Assembly: GCA_002313925.1 (NCBI GenBank)
Contig: DCAZ01000074.1
Location: 1 to 18,008 of the forward strand
Source of the DNA: Gemmatimonadales bacterium UBA1120
Lineage (GTDB): Bacteria > Gemmatimonadota > Gemmatimonadetes > Longimicrobiales > Gaopeijiaceae
DNA length: 18,008 nt
Direction of reading: 5' to 3'
The notes below the pieces were generated by a model that was given only the letters and a program-made list of their open reading frames with translations, had not been told where the DNA came from and searched no databases. Position numbers and translations under genes: made by a program. Positions 1 through 7,221 of this stretch are shown in pieces. Each line of letters begins with the position of its first letter. Positions within the stretch are counted from its first letter, which is position 1.

Positions 1-1
1 G

Positions 2-802
2 GTTCACGATACGATTGGCCGGGACATTGTAAACCATTGTGTAAATGACATACTCGTCCAAGGAGCACGGCCGCTCTTTTTTCTTGACTATCTGGGGCTA
101 GGGAAACTTGAGGAAGCGGTAGTATCAGAAGTGGTCCGAGGGGTAGCTGAAGCATGTAAGGAGAACAATTGTGCCCTACTTGGAGGCGAAACGGCAGAAT
201 TACCTGATCTCTATTCCCCTGGTGAATATGACTTGGCGGGATTTATCGTCGGGATCGTGGGTAAGGACTCTCTAATAGATGGATCTAGGGTCAGGGAAGG
301 CCACGTGCTCCTCGGTTACGCTTCCTCCGGCTTGCACACAAATGGTTACACGTTAGCAAGACATATCATATTCGACGTAATGGGCCTGTCTCATGACAGT
401 GAGATCCCCGGCTTGGGGAAATCTGTTGCGGAAGAACTAATGACCGTCCATCAAAGCTATCTCCCTGTCCTTATTGACCCTCTGTCCCATAACTCAATCA
501 AAGGGCTCGCCCATATTACTGGTGGTGGGATTCCAGGAAACCTTCAAAGGGTGCTGCCTCAAGGATTAGGGGCGGTAATCGATAGATCTTCCTGGGAGAT
601 ACCTCCGGCTTTCCGCATCCTCCAGGAAGGAGGTGGGGTTTCAACCAAGGAGATGGATCGGGTATTCAATATGGGTATCGGAATGATCGCTGTGGTAGAA
701 GAGACCGAAACCTCATCACTGATTTCATCAGCTCGTGAGAAGGGGAGCGATGCTTGGGTGATTGGAGAAATCATAGATGGGGGAGGAATCAAATACAGGT
801 GA
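2..802 (+). CDS. purM: Phosphoribosylformylglycinamidine cyclo-ligase (AIR synthetase), 5'-truncated
   Basis: Cytosolic enzyme of de novo purine synthesis; it closes the imidazole ring of AIR from FGAM with ATP. The frame is open from base 2, so the gene begins before the window. The first visible residues give the family motif HDTIGRDIVNHCVNDILVQG, followed by ARPLFFLDYLGLGKL and later GGETAELPDLY, GLHTNGY and HITGGG, all hallmarks of PurM. The C-terminus (VIGEIIDGGGIKYR) ends as expected for the family, so only the N-terminal tens of residues are missing. The stop TGA (800-802) overlaps the GTG start of the next gene by 4 nt (GTGA), which suggests translational coupling. Its position ahead of the riboflavin genes fits metabolically, because purine synthesis supplies the GTP used by RibBA. 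The family identification is firm. Confidence 0.95.
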   Translation, partial: VHDTIGRDIVNHCVNDILVQGARPLFFLDYLGLGKLEEAVVSEVVRGVAEACKENNCALLGGETAELPDLYSPGEYDLAGFIVGIVGKDSLIDGSRVREGHVLLGYASSGLHTNGYTLARHIIFDVMGLSHDSEIPGLGKSVAEELMTVHQSYLPVLIDPLSHNSIKGLAHITGGGIPGNLQRVLPQGLGAVIDRSSWEIPPAFRILQEGGGVSTKEMDRVFNMGIGMIAVVEETETSSLISSAREKGSDAWVIGEIIDGGGIKYR

Positions 803-1755
803 GCACTCGGGCGCTGGCATTGCTCATTTTATTAGTTTCATCCTCACCATCGACTGGCTCGTCACAACAAGTGCAACCTTTGGTCTCCGGATGTGTTGAT
901 GGCACGCCACAAATTCCACACGCATGTGTTGATGGCACCCTAGCTGCCCGTGGACTCCTCACAGACACTGGGCTCCTGCTCGGTTTGGGTTCTGCTGCAC
1001 CTGGAAGCTGGGGGCCACTTAGGAGGAACGCCCCAAGGTTTGAGGTTTCGTTCCGGGCAGCCGGACTAAGAGCCCATATTCCAGTCATCACCCACGAGCG
1101 TGTGACCGGCCTCGCCAAAACGGAATTTGTACTTGGGACAATCCAGGGGAATCTCATCGCAGGATTGTTTGAAGGTTTTCAAGTGAAACCTACTGTAGGT
1201 GGGCTGTTCTCTTTAGACCTTATGGCTCAAGGGAATTTGCTTTTCTTCCCAAAGGAAATAGGACTTGATAGCAGAATGGGAGCATTCTCTTTGGGTATGC
1301 GCCTTGGACTAGTGCGTGAGACATTCACCCTTCCCGGAATTGCTCTCAGTATTTCCCGCAGGTTTATGGGTCCCCTGACCCTTGATTGGGAATCTGGCCA
1401 CTACTCAACTGGTCTTGTGATAGAACCATCGATCTCTTCAGTACGCCTAACTATCGGAAAAAGTATGTCTTCACTAGGGTTCATGGCCGGGGCGGGCTTA
1501 GATTCTCATAACTCTGAAGTCAAACTCACCGTATTACCGAAGGGTAGCCACCCTGCAGAGTTTAACGCTCCATTAGTTCTTCTCCGTCCAGTTCTATTCA
1601 GTGGTGTTTCTTTGAGTTTACTAATCCTACAGCTGTCGACTGAAGTCGGTTGGGCTTTTGGACCTCCGATGCTAGAGGGGCACGCCCTAGGGCCTATTGA
1701 TCCCACCCAGGGATCTGGCTTCTTAAGCCTAGCTGCCCGGCTGAGCGTCCGATGA
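799..1755 (+). CDS. Secreted protein of unknown function, possible outer-membrane beta-barrel
   Basis: I do not recognise this protein. I chose GTG at 799 because it overlaps the purM stop (GTGA), has GGAGG at 782-786, and places a clear signal peptide at the very N-terminus: M-STRALALLILLVSSS followed by a Ser/Gly-rich cleavage region near residues 20-24. The frame is also open from an ATG at 754 inside purM, but that start would bury the signal peptide. The mature part has about 295 residues, few charged clusters and many Gly-rich alternating hydrophobic segments (for example GAFSLGMRLGLV, SVRLTIGKS, GFLSLAARLSVR at the C-terminus), compatible with beta strands of an outer-membrane barrel. 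It lacks the usual terminal Phe. Near the mature N-terminus the pentapeptide CVDGT occurs twice, 11 residues apart, encoded by a 15-bp direct repeat. It sits between purM and ribD, and nothing in the sequence links it to flavin metabolism. Confidence 0.7.
   Translation: MSTRALALLILLVSSSPSTGSSQQVQPLVSGCVDGTPQIPHACVDGTLAARGLLTDTGLLLGLGSAAPGSWGPLRRNAPRFEVSFRAAGLRAHIPVITHERVTGLAKTEFVLGTIQGNLIAGLFEGFQVKPTVGGLFSLDLMAQGNLLFFPKEIGLDSRMGAFSLGMRLGLVRETFTLPGIALSISRRFMGPLTLDWESGHYSTGLVIEPSISSVRLTIGKSMSSLGFMAGAGLDSHNSEVKLTVLPKGSHPAEFNAPLVLLRPVLFSGVSLSLLILQLSTEVGWAFGPPMLEGHALGPIDPTQGSGFLSLAARLSVR
891..938 (+). repeat. 15-bp direct repeat, 33-bp period, in the secreted-protein gene
   Basis: ATGTGTTGATGGCAC occurs exactly at 891-905 and again at 924-938. 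The offset of 33 bp keeps the reading frame, so both copies encode CVDGT and the protein reads CVDGT-PQIPHA-CVDGT. It looks like an in-frame tandem duplication carrying one Cys per copy. Confidence 0.85.
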
Positions 1756-1768
1756 TTAATGTCAAGCG

Positions 1769-2902
1769 ATGAACGACGTACAGATTTCTGATCAAGCAAA
1801 TCTCTCTCGAGAAGATCTGGCCTACCTTGACTGGGCACGTAAGATCGCCCGGCGGGGGTGGGGTCGCGTACACCCCAATCCACTCGTTGGCTGTGTTCTT
1901 GTGTTGAATAATCAGGTTGTTGGCGAGGGATATCATAGGGAGTTCGGAGGACCTCACGCCGAGATTGTTGCCCTAGAAGCTGCTAGGAGCAAAGCGGAGG
2001 GGGCAACAGCTTATGTGAGCCTCGAGCCATGTAATCATGAGGGTAAAACGCCGCCATGTTCTCAGGCATTGCTCCAGGCTGGCGTATCTCGTGTCGTTTA
2101 CGGGGCGGCTGAACCCGGGATAGATGAGGGCGGTGGGGGGCATACGTTGACCGGGGGGGGGATAGAAGTAATAGGCCCGGTATGGGACTCAATCATCGGA
2201 CGAACAGAGAATCCGTCATTTTTTCATGTCGCGACTCATGAAACGCCCTACATAGCCCTAAAACTAGCTTTAAGCATGGATGGCTATATCGGAACATTTG
2301 GTGCAGTCCGGACCCAAATAACCGGCCTGGAAGCGGAACGAGAAGTCCATCGATTGAGAACAGGCTTCGACGCAATTCTTATTGGAAATGGAACCCTTAA
2401 AGTGGACAACCCGCGCCTGACAGTGCGAATGGCCCCGCGAGGGCGAAGCCAGGTCCGAAGGCTCCTTCTAGATGCCCGTGCTGAACTTCCCAGTGATGCT
2501 GCGATATTCGATGATCTGGAACTCAGCCCTCTTCATATATTCACCCATCAGGATGCTCCTGAAAGCGAAATTACAAGGCTTGAATCGCTCGGGGCTCATG
2601 TCCATTCAGTCCCAAACTCCAATCAGGGTCTCGATCTTGAATCAATTTTAAGAGTTGTTCAGGAATTAGGTGTTCAATCAGTCCTGTGTGAGGGTGGGGC
2701 CAAGCTAGCGAATAGCCTAATTCGAAAAGATTTAGTTCAACGCCTATACTTGTTCGTTGCCCCTAAAACACTTGGCTCAGGGGGTATCCCGGCATTCGGC
2801 GATAGCGGAGAAACATTGAAATGGGAGGACTTTCTCCCAGCAATGCCCCCACAATTGCACGGTCGGGATACTCTTATCATGCTTGACCGGAAATCTGACT
2901 GA
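1769..2902 (+). CDS. ribD: Bifunctional diaminohydroxyphosphoribosylaminopyrimidine deaminase / 5-amino-6-(5-phosphoribosylamino)uracil reductase
   Basis: Carries out the second and third steps of riboflavin synthesis from the RibA product. It has 377 residues, the usual bifunctional length. The N-terminal zinc deaminase domain (about 15-145) shows HAE at 63-65 with the catalytic Glu and the zinc ligands in EPCNHEGKTPPC (C88, C97). The C-terminal reductase domain (about 158-375) shows YIALKLALSMDGYIG, RLRTGFDAILIGNGT, DNPRLTVR and a late CEGGAKLANSL. The common DPNPxVxGxG stretch after the deaminase core is replaced by AEPGIDEGGGG, which still reads as a plausible family variant. ATG 1769 lies 13 nt after the previous stop, with no strong Shine-Dalgarno. 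The stop TGA shares its last base with the ribE ATG (TGATG at 2900-2904). A run of nine G (2153-2161) lies inside the gene. No FMN riboswitch fits in front of it. Confidence 0.95.
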   Translation: MNDVQISDQANLSREDLAYLDWARKIARRGWGRVHPNPLVGCVLVLNNQVVGEGYHREFGGPHAEIVALEAARSKAEGATAYVSLEPCNHEGKTPPCSQALLQAGVSRVVYGAAEPGIDEGGGGHTLTGGGIEVIGPVWDSIIGRTENPSFFHVATHETPYIALKLALSMDGYIGTFGAVRTQITGLEAEREVHRLRTGFDAILIGNGTLKVDNPRLTVRMAPRGRSQVRRLLLDARAELPSDAAIFDDLELSPLHIFTHQDAPESEITRLESLGAHVHSVPNSNQGLDLESILRVVQELGVQSVLCEGGAKLANSLIRKDLVQRLYLFVAPKTLGSGGIPAFGDSGETLKWEDFLPAMPPQLHGRDTLIMLDRKSD

Positions 2903-3501
2903 TGTTCAATGGGATAGTAGAAGAAACGGGACAGATCACTGGAATCGAGGACCATCAAGAGATCCGACGTTTTTCTATAAAGGCTCCCGTACTCGCAGTC
3001 CAACTGCAGCCGGGCGCGTCAGTAGCGGTAGATGGGGCCTGTCTAACAGTAACTTCTGTGACATCCGAATACCTTGTCTTCGATATTATCGGCCCGACAC
3101 TTGAGCGAACGATTGCAGGAGCGTATGAGGTGGGTAAAAGGGTCAATCTAGAAAGAGCTGTTCAATTAGAGGGGCGTATAGATGGTCATCTCGTTCAAGG
3201 ACACGTGGATAGTACGGGATACCTCGTTCAATCTGTTAAGGAAGGGGAGTATTGGATGATGGATTTTTCCATCCATAAGGACGTCTATGCACTCACAATC
3301 TCGCAGGGATCAATCGCTATCAACGGCGTGAGTTTAACTATAAGCAAGTTACGGCAAGACTGCGTTTGTCAGATTGGTGTGATACCCTTCACCTTTCAGC
3401 ACACAAACCTCGGTGATCTTGAACCTGGGGATCGAGTGAATGTCGAGGGAGATCTTATTGGGAAATACGTGAGCAAGATTCTCTCAAAACGGGGTGTGTG
3501 A
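2902..3501 (+). CDS. ribE: Riboflavin synthase, alpha subunit
   Basis: Dismutates two molecules of 6,7-dimethyl-8-ribityllumazine to riboflavin and the RibD-derived pyrimidine; it acts as a trimer in the cytosol. The 199 residues show the two tandem lumazine-binding barrels. The first opens with MFNGIVEETG (family MFTGIVE) and has VAVDGACLTVT and VNLERAV. The second contains GHLVQGHVDSTG, INGVSLTIS, VIPFTFQHTNLG and VNVEGDLIGKYV. The internal repeat (DGACLTVT versus NGVSLTIS) is as expected. The ATG overlaps the ribD stop by 1 nt, so re-initiation by the same ribosomes is likely. The symbol ribE is used in the E. coli-style operon sense; some databases use ribC. Confidence 0.95.
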   Translation: MFNGIVEETGQITGIEDHQEIRRFSIKAPVLAVQLQPGASVAVDGACLTVTSVTSEYLVFDIIGPTLERTIAGAYEVGKRVNLERAVQLEGRIDGHLVQGHVDSTGYLVQSVKEGEYWMMDFSIHKDVYALTISQGSIAINGVSLTISKLRQDCVCQIGVIPFTFQHTNLGDLEPGDRVNVEGDLIGKYVSKILSKRGV

Positions 3502-3511
3502 AAGAGAGACA

Positions 3512-4711
3512 ATGGACTTCGAAACAGTAGAGAAGGCGATAGCGGACATCCGAGAGGGACGGATGGTCATCGTAGCTGACGATGAAGACCGTGAGAATGA
3601 AGGAGATTTGGTCATGGCTGCGGCTAAAGTCACGCCTGATCATGTGAACTTCATGACCAAACATGGCCGAGGCCTAATCTGTGTAGCGTTAACTGATGAG
3701 CGAGCGGATGATCTTGATCTTCCGCTTATGACCCAACACAACACTGATCCGCAAGAAACGGCTTTTACGATCTCAGTAGATGCTCATCGTCGTTTTGGTG
3801 TGACGACAGGAATCAGTGCTCAAGATAGAGCCAAGACAATCGAAGTCCTTACAGGCCCGAACTCTGACCCTAGTGACCTGAGGCGCCCCGGCCACATCTT
3901 TCCACTCCGAGCAAAACCTGGAGGGGTTCTCCGAAGAGTTGGGCAGACGGAAGCTTCGGTGGACCTCGCTCGAATGGCCGACCTGCCTCCTGTTGGAGTA
4001 ATCTGTGAGATCCTGAACGAAGATGGGACGATGGCGCGCCGGCACGAGCTAAAAGATTTCGCCATTGAACACGGGCTCAGATTCATAACCGTGGCTCAGA
4101 TGGTCGCATACCGGCTGACAAAAACCCGGATCATACAACGTATTGCTGAGGCCGAACTTCCAACAAAGTATGGAGAGTTCCAAGTCATAGCATACGAAAG
4201 CATGCTTGATGGTCGTGAGCACCTCGCAATTATAAAAGGGGATCCGAGCAGCAAGCCGGGTGTTTTGGTTCGAATGCACTCTGAATGTATGACGGGCGAT
4301 GTGTTCGGCTCTATGAGATGTGACTGCGGTGAACAACTGGTTGCTGCTATGCGACAGATCGATGCTGAAGGCCAGGGGGCAATCGTCTACCTTAGGCAGG
4401 AAGGCCGCGGGATTGGGCTGGGAAATAAGGTGAAGGCTTACGAGCTTCAGGATGAAGGGTTAGATACGGTCGAAGCCAATGAAAAACTGGGCTTCAAACC
4501 CGACCTCAGGGATTATGGCATTGGGGCGCAAATCCTTCTGGACCTGAAGCTCCACTCGATTCGCCTCCTCACAAACAATCCACGGAAGATAGTAGGTTTG
4601 GATGGCTATGATATCGAGATCACTGGTACTGAGACACTGCAGGTAGAACCAAACCAACACAATGAACGATATCTCGAAACCAAACGCGCTAAGTTAGGTC
4701 ACACCTTATGA
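3512..4711 (+). CDS. ribBA: Bifunctional 3,4-dihydroxy-2-butanone-4-phosphate synthase / GTP cyclohydrolase II
   Basis: Supplies both precursors of riboflavin: the four-carbon unit from ribulose-5-phosphate (RibB half, about 1-200) and the pyrimidine from GTP (RibA half, about 208-399). I prefer ATG 3512, after a purine-rich GAAAGAGAG stretch, to the in-frame GTG at 3494 inside ribE; this gives 399 residues, as in known RibBA. The RibB half has DDEDRENEGDL (23-33), TTGISAQDRA and RPGHIFPL (H128). The motif normally GHTEA reads GQTEA, with Gln145 (codon CAG 3944-3946) at the position matching the metal-ligand His153 of E. coli RibB. The RibA half has the zinc cysteines C259, C270 and C272 in SECMTGDVFGSMRCDCG, then YLRQEGRGIGL, DLRDYGIGAQIL and NNPRK, and looks intact. 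The stop overlaps ribH by 4 nt (ATGA). Confidence 0.95.
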   Translation: MDFETVEKAIADIREGRMVIVADDEDRENEGDLVMAAAKVTPDHVNFMTKHGRGLICVALTDERADDLDLPLMTQHNTDPQETAFTISVDAHRRFGVTTGISAQDRAKTIEVLTGPNSDPSDLRRPGHIFPLRAKPGGVLRRVGQTEASVDLARMADLPPVGVICEILNEDGTMARRHELKDFAIEHGLRFITVAQMVAYRLTKTRIIQRIAEAELPTKYGEFQVIAYESMLDGREHLAIIKGDPSSKPGVLVRMHSECMTGDVFGSMRCDCGEQLVAAMRQIDAEGQGAIVYLRQEGRGIGLGNKVKAYELQDEGLDTVEANEKLGFKPDLRDYGIGAQILLDLKLHSIRLLTNNPRKIVGLDGYDIEITGTETLQVEPNQHNERYLETKRAKLGHTL

Positions 4712-5199
4712 GTGGTGATGGGACACCAATCACTGTTTTTCCAAGTGAATTTGACCCTACCGGCATCTCCATTGCGGTCATAGCTAGTCAGTTCAATACG
4801 GACGTCACTGATCGCTTGGTCGCAGGAGCAATGGGCTGCTTTACAGAATACGGACTGAAGCCGGAGTCGATTGAAATCATACGTGTCCCAGGAGCATGGG
4901 AGTTACCACAAGCAGCATCGCTAGTGCTTGGGCTTGATCGTCATGATGCAATCGTAACCTTGGGATGTGTGATTCGAGGTGAAACTCCTCATTTTGACTA
5001 CGTATGCTCCGCAGCAAATGACGGAGTAGCCGCTGTTGCCCGGGAAGCATCGATCCCGATTGTGTTCGGTGTGCTTACCACCGACAATCGGGAACAAGCG
5101 CTGGCGAGGGCCGGGAAGGGGTCAGACAACAAGGGATACGAGGCGGCAGTAGCAGCTCTCCAGATGGTAGACCTCTATGCAAGGCTGGCTGGTAATTGA
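4708..5199 (+). CDS. ribH: 6,7-dimethyl-8-ribityllumazine synthase
   Basis: Condenses the pyrimidine from the RibA/RibD branch with the RibB four-carbon unit to make the lumazine that RibE dismutates; the family typically assembles into pentamers or 60-subunit shells. The 163 residues include the early substrate-contact segment IAVIASQFN, VPGAWELP, LGCVIRGETPHFDYV (with the catalytic His in TPHFDYV), IPIVFGVLTTDNREQALARAG and DNKGYEAA. Length and motif order are normal. It starts at ATG within ATGA shared with the ribBA stop, and its own TGA is overlapped by a TTG start of nusB. The location completes the riboflavin block. Confidence 0.96.
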   Translation: MSGDGTPITVFPSEFDPTGISIAVIASQFNTDVTDRLVAGAMGCFTEYGLKPESIEIIRVPGAWELPQAASLVLGLDRHDAIVTLGCVIRGETPHFDYVCSAANDGVAAVAREASIPIVFGVLTTDNREQALARAGKGSDNKGYEAAVAALQMVDLYARLAGN

Positions 5200-5678
5200 G
5201 TGAGAATGACGGGCCGACGTATGCTCGCCGAATCCGAATCGATCGAACACGAGCACGAGCCTGGGTCCTCCAAATTCATTACAAATGGGAGAACTCAGGT
5301 TTCGGTGGCAGCTTGATAGACGCTCTCAGTGACACAACTGCGACACGTCTTATTTCACAGACGAGACTGCCGTACGTAAGAACGCTAGTAACGCTGATCG
5401 AGAATCATCTCGAGGAGATAGATACTCATATTCGTTCGGCATTGGACAACTGGCATCTCGACCGTGTTTCGAGCATTGACAGAGGAATCCTCCGGATTGC
5501 CACAGCAGAGCTATTTTATCTGGACGAGGTTCCCCCTAAAGTGTCTATCCAAGAGGCTATCCTCTTGGCGGAAGCATACGGCGGGAGTGATTCACCCCGC
5601 TTTGTGAATGGCGTCCTCGATGCAGTCTTCAAGGACCAATCGAAAGACCAAATATTTCCACAAAACCTGACGGGTTAG
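5196..5678 (+). CDS. nusB: Transcription antitermination factor NusB
   Basis: An all-helical RNA-binding protein that joins NusE/S10 at boxA in rRNA antitermination complexes. The 160 residues show the family pattern: an N-terminal basic helix RTRARAWVLQIHYKWE, then IDTHIRSALDNWHLDRVSSIDRGILRIATAEL, then PPKVSIQEAILLAEAYGGSDSPRFVNGVLDAV. The start is TTG 5196 in TTGA, overlapping the ribH stop by 4 nt; there is no ATG near the conserved start. The ribH-nusB pairing is one of the most widespread bacterial gene neighbourhoods, and the overlap supports co-translation. The first 12 residues are polar and not conserved, so a slightly later start is possible, though no in-frame ATG is at hand. Confidence 0.93.
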   Translation: MSENDGPTYARRIRIDRTRARAWVLQIHYKWENSGFGGSLIDALSDTTATRLISQTRLPYVRTLVTLIENHLEEIDTHIRSALDNWHLDRVSSIDRGILRIATAELFYLDEVPPKVSIQEAILLAEAYGGSDSPRFVNGVLDAVFKDQSKDQIFPQNLTG

Positions 5679-5681
5679 CCA

Positions 5682-6791
5682 ATGCGCATTCTGGTCGTGA
5701 ATTGGCTCGACCGGGAAAACCCCTTAGCCGGGGGCGCTGAGATCCATCTCCATGAAACTTTTAGCCGCATGGTCCAGCTAGGACATGAGGTCACGCTCTT
5801 AACATCCGGCTGGAGTGGTTGTGCTGCACGAGTAGATCATGATGGGATTGATATTCACCGAACTGGTGCCCGTTATACCTTCTTATTCGCCGCAGCTGCA
5901 TACTATCTACGCCACCTCTCTCATGAGTCATTTGACGTGGTAGTGGAGGATCTCAACAAGGTGCCCCTCTTCACACCTTGCTGGACTCGGTCAAGGATTG
6001 TCTTACTTGTACACCATCTGTTTGGCCTAACTGCCTTTGAGGAAGCCGGAATCCCAATCGCATCAGCGACCTGGCTGCTCGAACGACCGATACCGTGGAT
6101 CTTCTCTGGCACTCCTACAATCGCTGTCTCTGAAAGCACCAAGAAGGATTTGGTGAAAAGAGGGTTACATCCTGAACAGATTAAGGTGATCCCAAACGGA
6201 ATTGACCTCGACTGGTACACCCCTCACCCCAACCATGCTCGTTCAGTAGACCCAACCGTCCTCTACTTAGGCCGACTCAAGAAGTACAAGCGTGTCGACC
6301 TACTTCTTCACGCAGTCGATAAGCTGGCACAGCAGGGTGTAGAAGTAACCCTCAAGATCGCAGGAACAGGTGATGACCTTAGGCGACTTGAATCTCTCTG
6401 TATCAAGCTCGGCATCACCAATCAGGTAGACTTCATGGGATATGTCAGTGAAAAAAGGAAATTAGAACTCTTACGGACATGCTGGCTTCACGCGCTCACA
6501 TCATCCAAAGAGGGATGGGGTATTTCCTGTCTCGAATCAAGCGCTTGTGGGACTCCAACCGTGGCCAGCGATTCACCAGGACTTCGAGAATCTGTCGTCT
6601 CTGGTGAGACTGGCCTACTGGTTCCGCATGGCGACCAGCAAAGACTTACCCTGGCGATTGGTTCGCTGCTGTCAGACCATCAGGCCCGTGAGGAAATGGG
6701 ACGACGTGCCCGGCGATTCGCAGAAAGATATTCCTGGGATAACTCTGCTCGTGCGATGGAGGACTTCTTGACGCGGCTGGTCGCTCAATAA
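5682..6791 (+). CDS. GT4-family glycosyltransferase
   Basis: A retaining, nucleotide-sugar-dependent glycosyltransferase with a GT-B fold; acceptor and sugar cannot be read from sequence. The 369 residues start MRILVVNWLDRENPLAGGAE, with the glycine-rich GGAE loop (17-20) of the N-terminal Rossmann domain. The C-terminal donor domain begins around 190 with TVLYLGRLKKYKRVDLLL, continues with LKIAGTGDDL and VDFMGYVSE, and holds the E-x7-E signature EGWGISCLE (E277, E285), followed by SACGTPTVASDSPGLRESV and GLLVPHGD. It has no membrane segment and is probably cytosolic or peripheral. It begins 3 nt after the nusB stop, so it is probably the last gene of this operon. Likely roles are cell-surface or glycolipid synthesis; this is inference. 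Confidence 0.9.
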   Translation: MRILVVNWLDRENPLAGGAEIHLHETFSRMVQLGHEVTLLTSGWSGCAARVDHDGIDIHRTGARYTFLFAAAAYYLRHLSHESFDVVVEDLNKVPLFTPCWTRSRIVLLVHHLFGLTAFEEAGIPIASATWLLERPIPWIFSGTPTIAVSESTKKDLVKRGLHPEQIKVIPNGIDLDWYTPHPNHARSVDPTVLYLGRLKKYKRVDLLLHAVDKLAQQGVEVTLKIAGTGDDLRRLESLCIKLGITNQVDFMGYVSEKRKLELLRTCWLHALTSSKEGWGISCLESSACGTPTVASDSPGLRESVVSGETGLLVPHGDQQRLTLAIGSLLSDHQAREEMGRRARRFAERYSWDNSARAMEDFLTRLVAQ

Positions 6792-6867
6792 GCGCCCGGC
6801 TAGGTTAGCGCCGAGTGTCTGCAACTCGCGAACTAGGTGTATTCTGTGAAGAGTCAATCGAAGTCGC

Positions 6868-7152
6868 GTGACCTCCCGTAGTCTCCCCGTCCAGGAGATC
6901 CTGGATGCTAAAAGAGAGGTTCTAGACCTAGAACTACTCACTAAAGGGGTCCCTCTGGATCGCTGTGCCTCTGATCCGGACCTGACTTCTCCAGGACTGG
7001 CTCTTGCTGGCCACACAGTGAGAATCCCTCATGGCGGGATGTGGGTGTTCGGCGAAACTGAAATGACATACGTAGAAACACTTTCGGAGGAGATCGGTAA
7101 CGCAGCGGACCTAAGAGTATTTCAGGGGCGCTGGAACTTGTCCGTCTCTTAA
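6868..7152 (+). pseudogene. HPr kinase/phosphorylase N-terminal domain fragment (kinase domain missing)
   Basis: The 94-residue reading frame from GTG 6868 matches the N-terminal domain of HprK, a serine kinase/phosphorylase of HPr. It shows VQEILDAKREVLDLELL, then a PLDR motif, SPGLALAGHTVRIPHGG (family RPGLALAGY) and VFGETEMTYVETLSEE (family GKTEITYLESL). A full HprK has about 310-330 residues; here the frame stops at TAA 7152 and metK starts 70 nt later, so the P-loop (GxSGxGKS) and all kinase residues are absent. It is most simply a relic left by a deletion. A functional stand-alone domain is possible because the 94 codons are open and family-like. No HPr, EI or EIIA gene is visible nearby. 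There is no convincing Shine-Dalgarno before the GTG. The likeness to HprK is fairly sure; the pseudogene status is an inference. Confidence 0.65.
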
Positions 7153-7221
7153 TGATTAGGTAGGGTCTCCTGCGGTTAATCACAGGACACTACAACCAGT
7201 ATGTAAAGGCAGGGTAACCAC

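Noticed and set aside
1756..1768. FMN riboswitch in front of ribD
   Set aside because: Only 13 nt separate ribD from the preceding gene, and no conserved FMN-aptamer core is visible nearby.
3494..3511. GTG 3494 as ribBA start
   Set aside because: It would add six residues inside ribE; ATG 3512 fits the family N-terminus and follows a purine-rich stretch.
7153..7221. SAM riboswitch in front of metK
   Set aside because: The gap is 69 nt and holds only a small imperfect hairpin; it is too short and lacks the aptamer helices.
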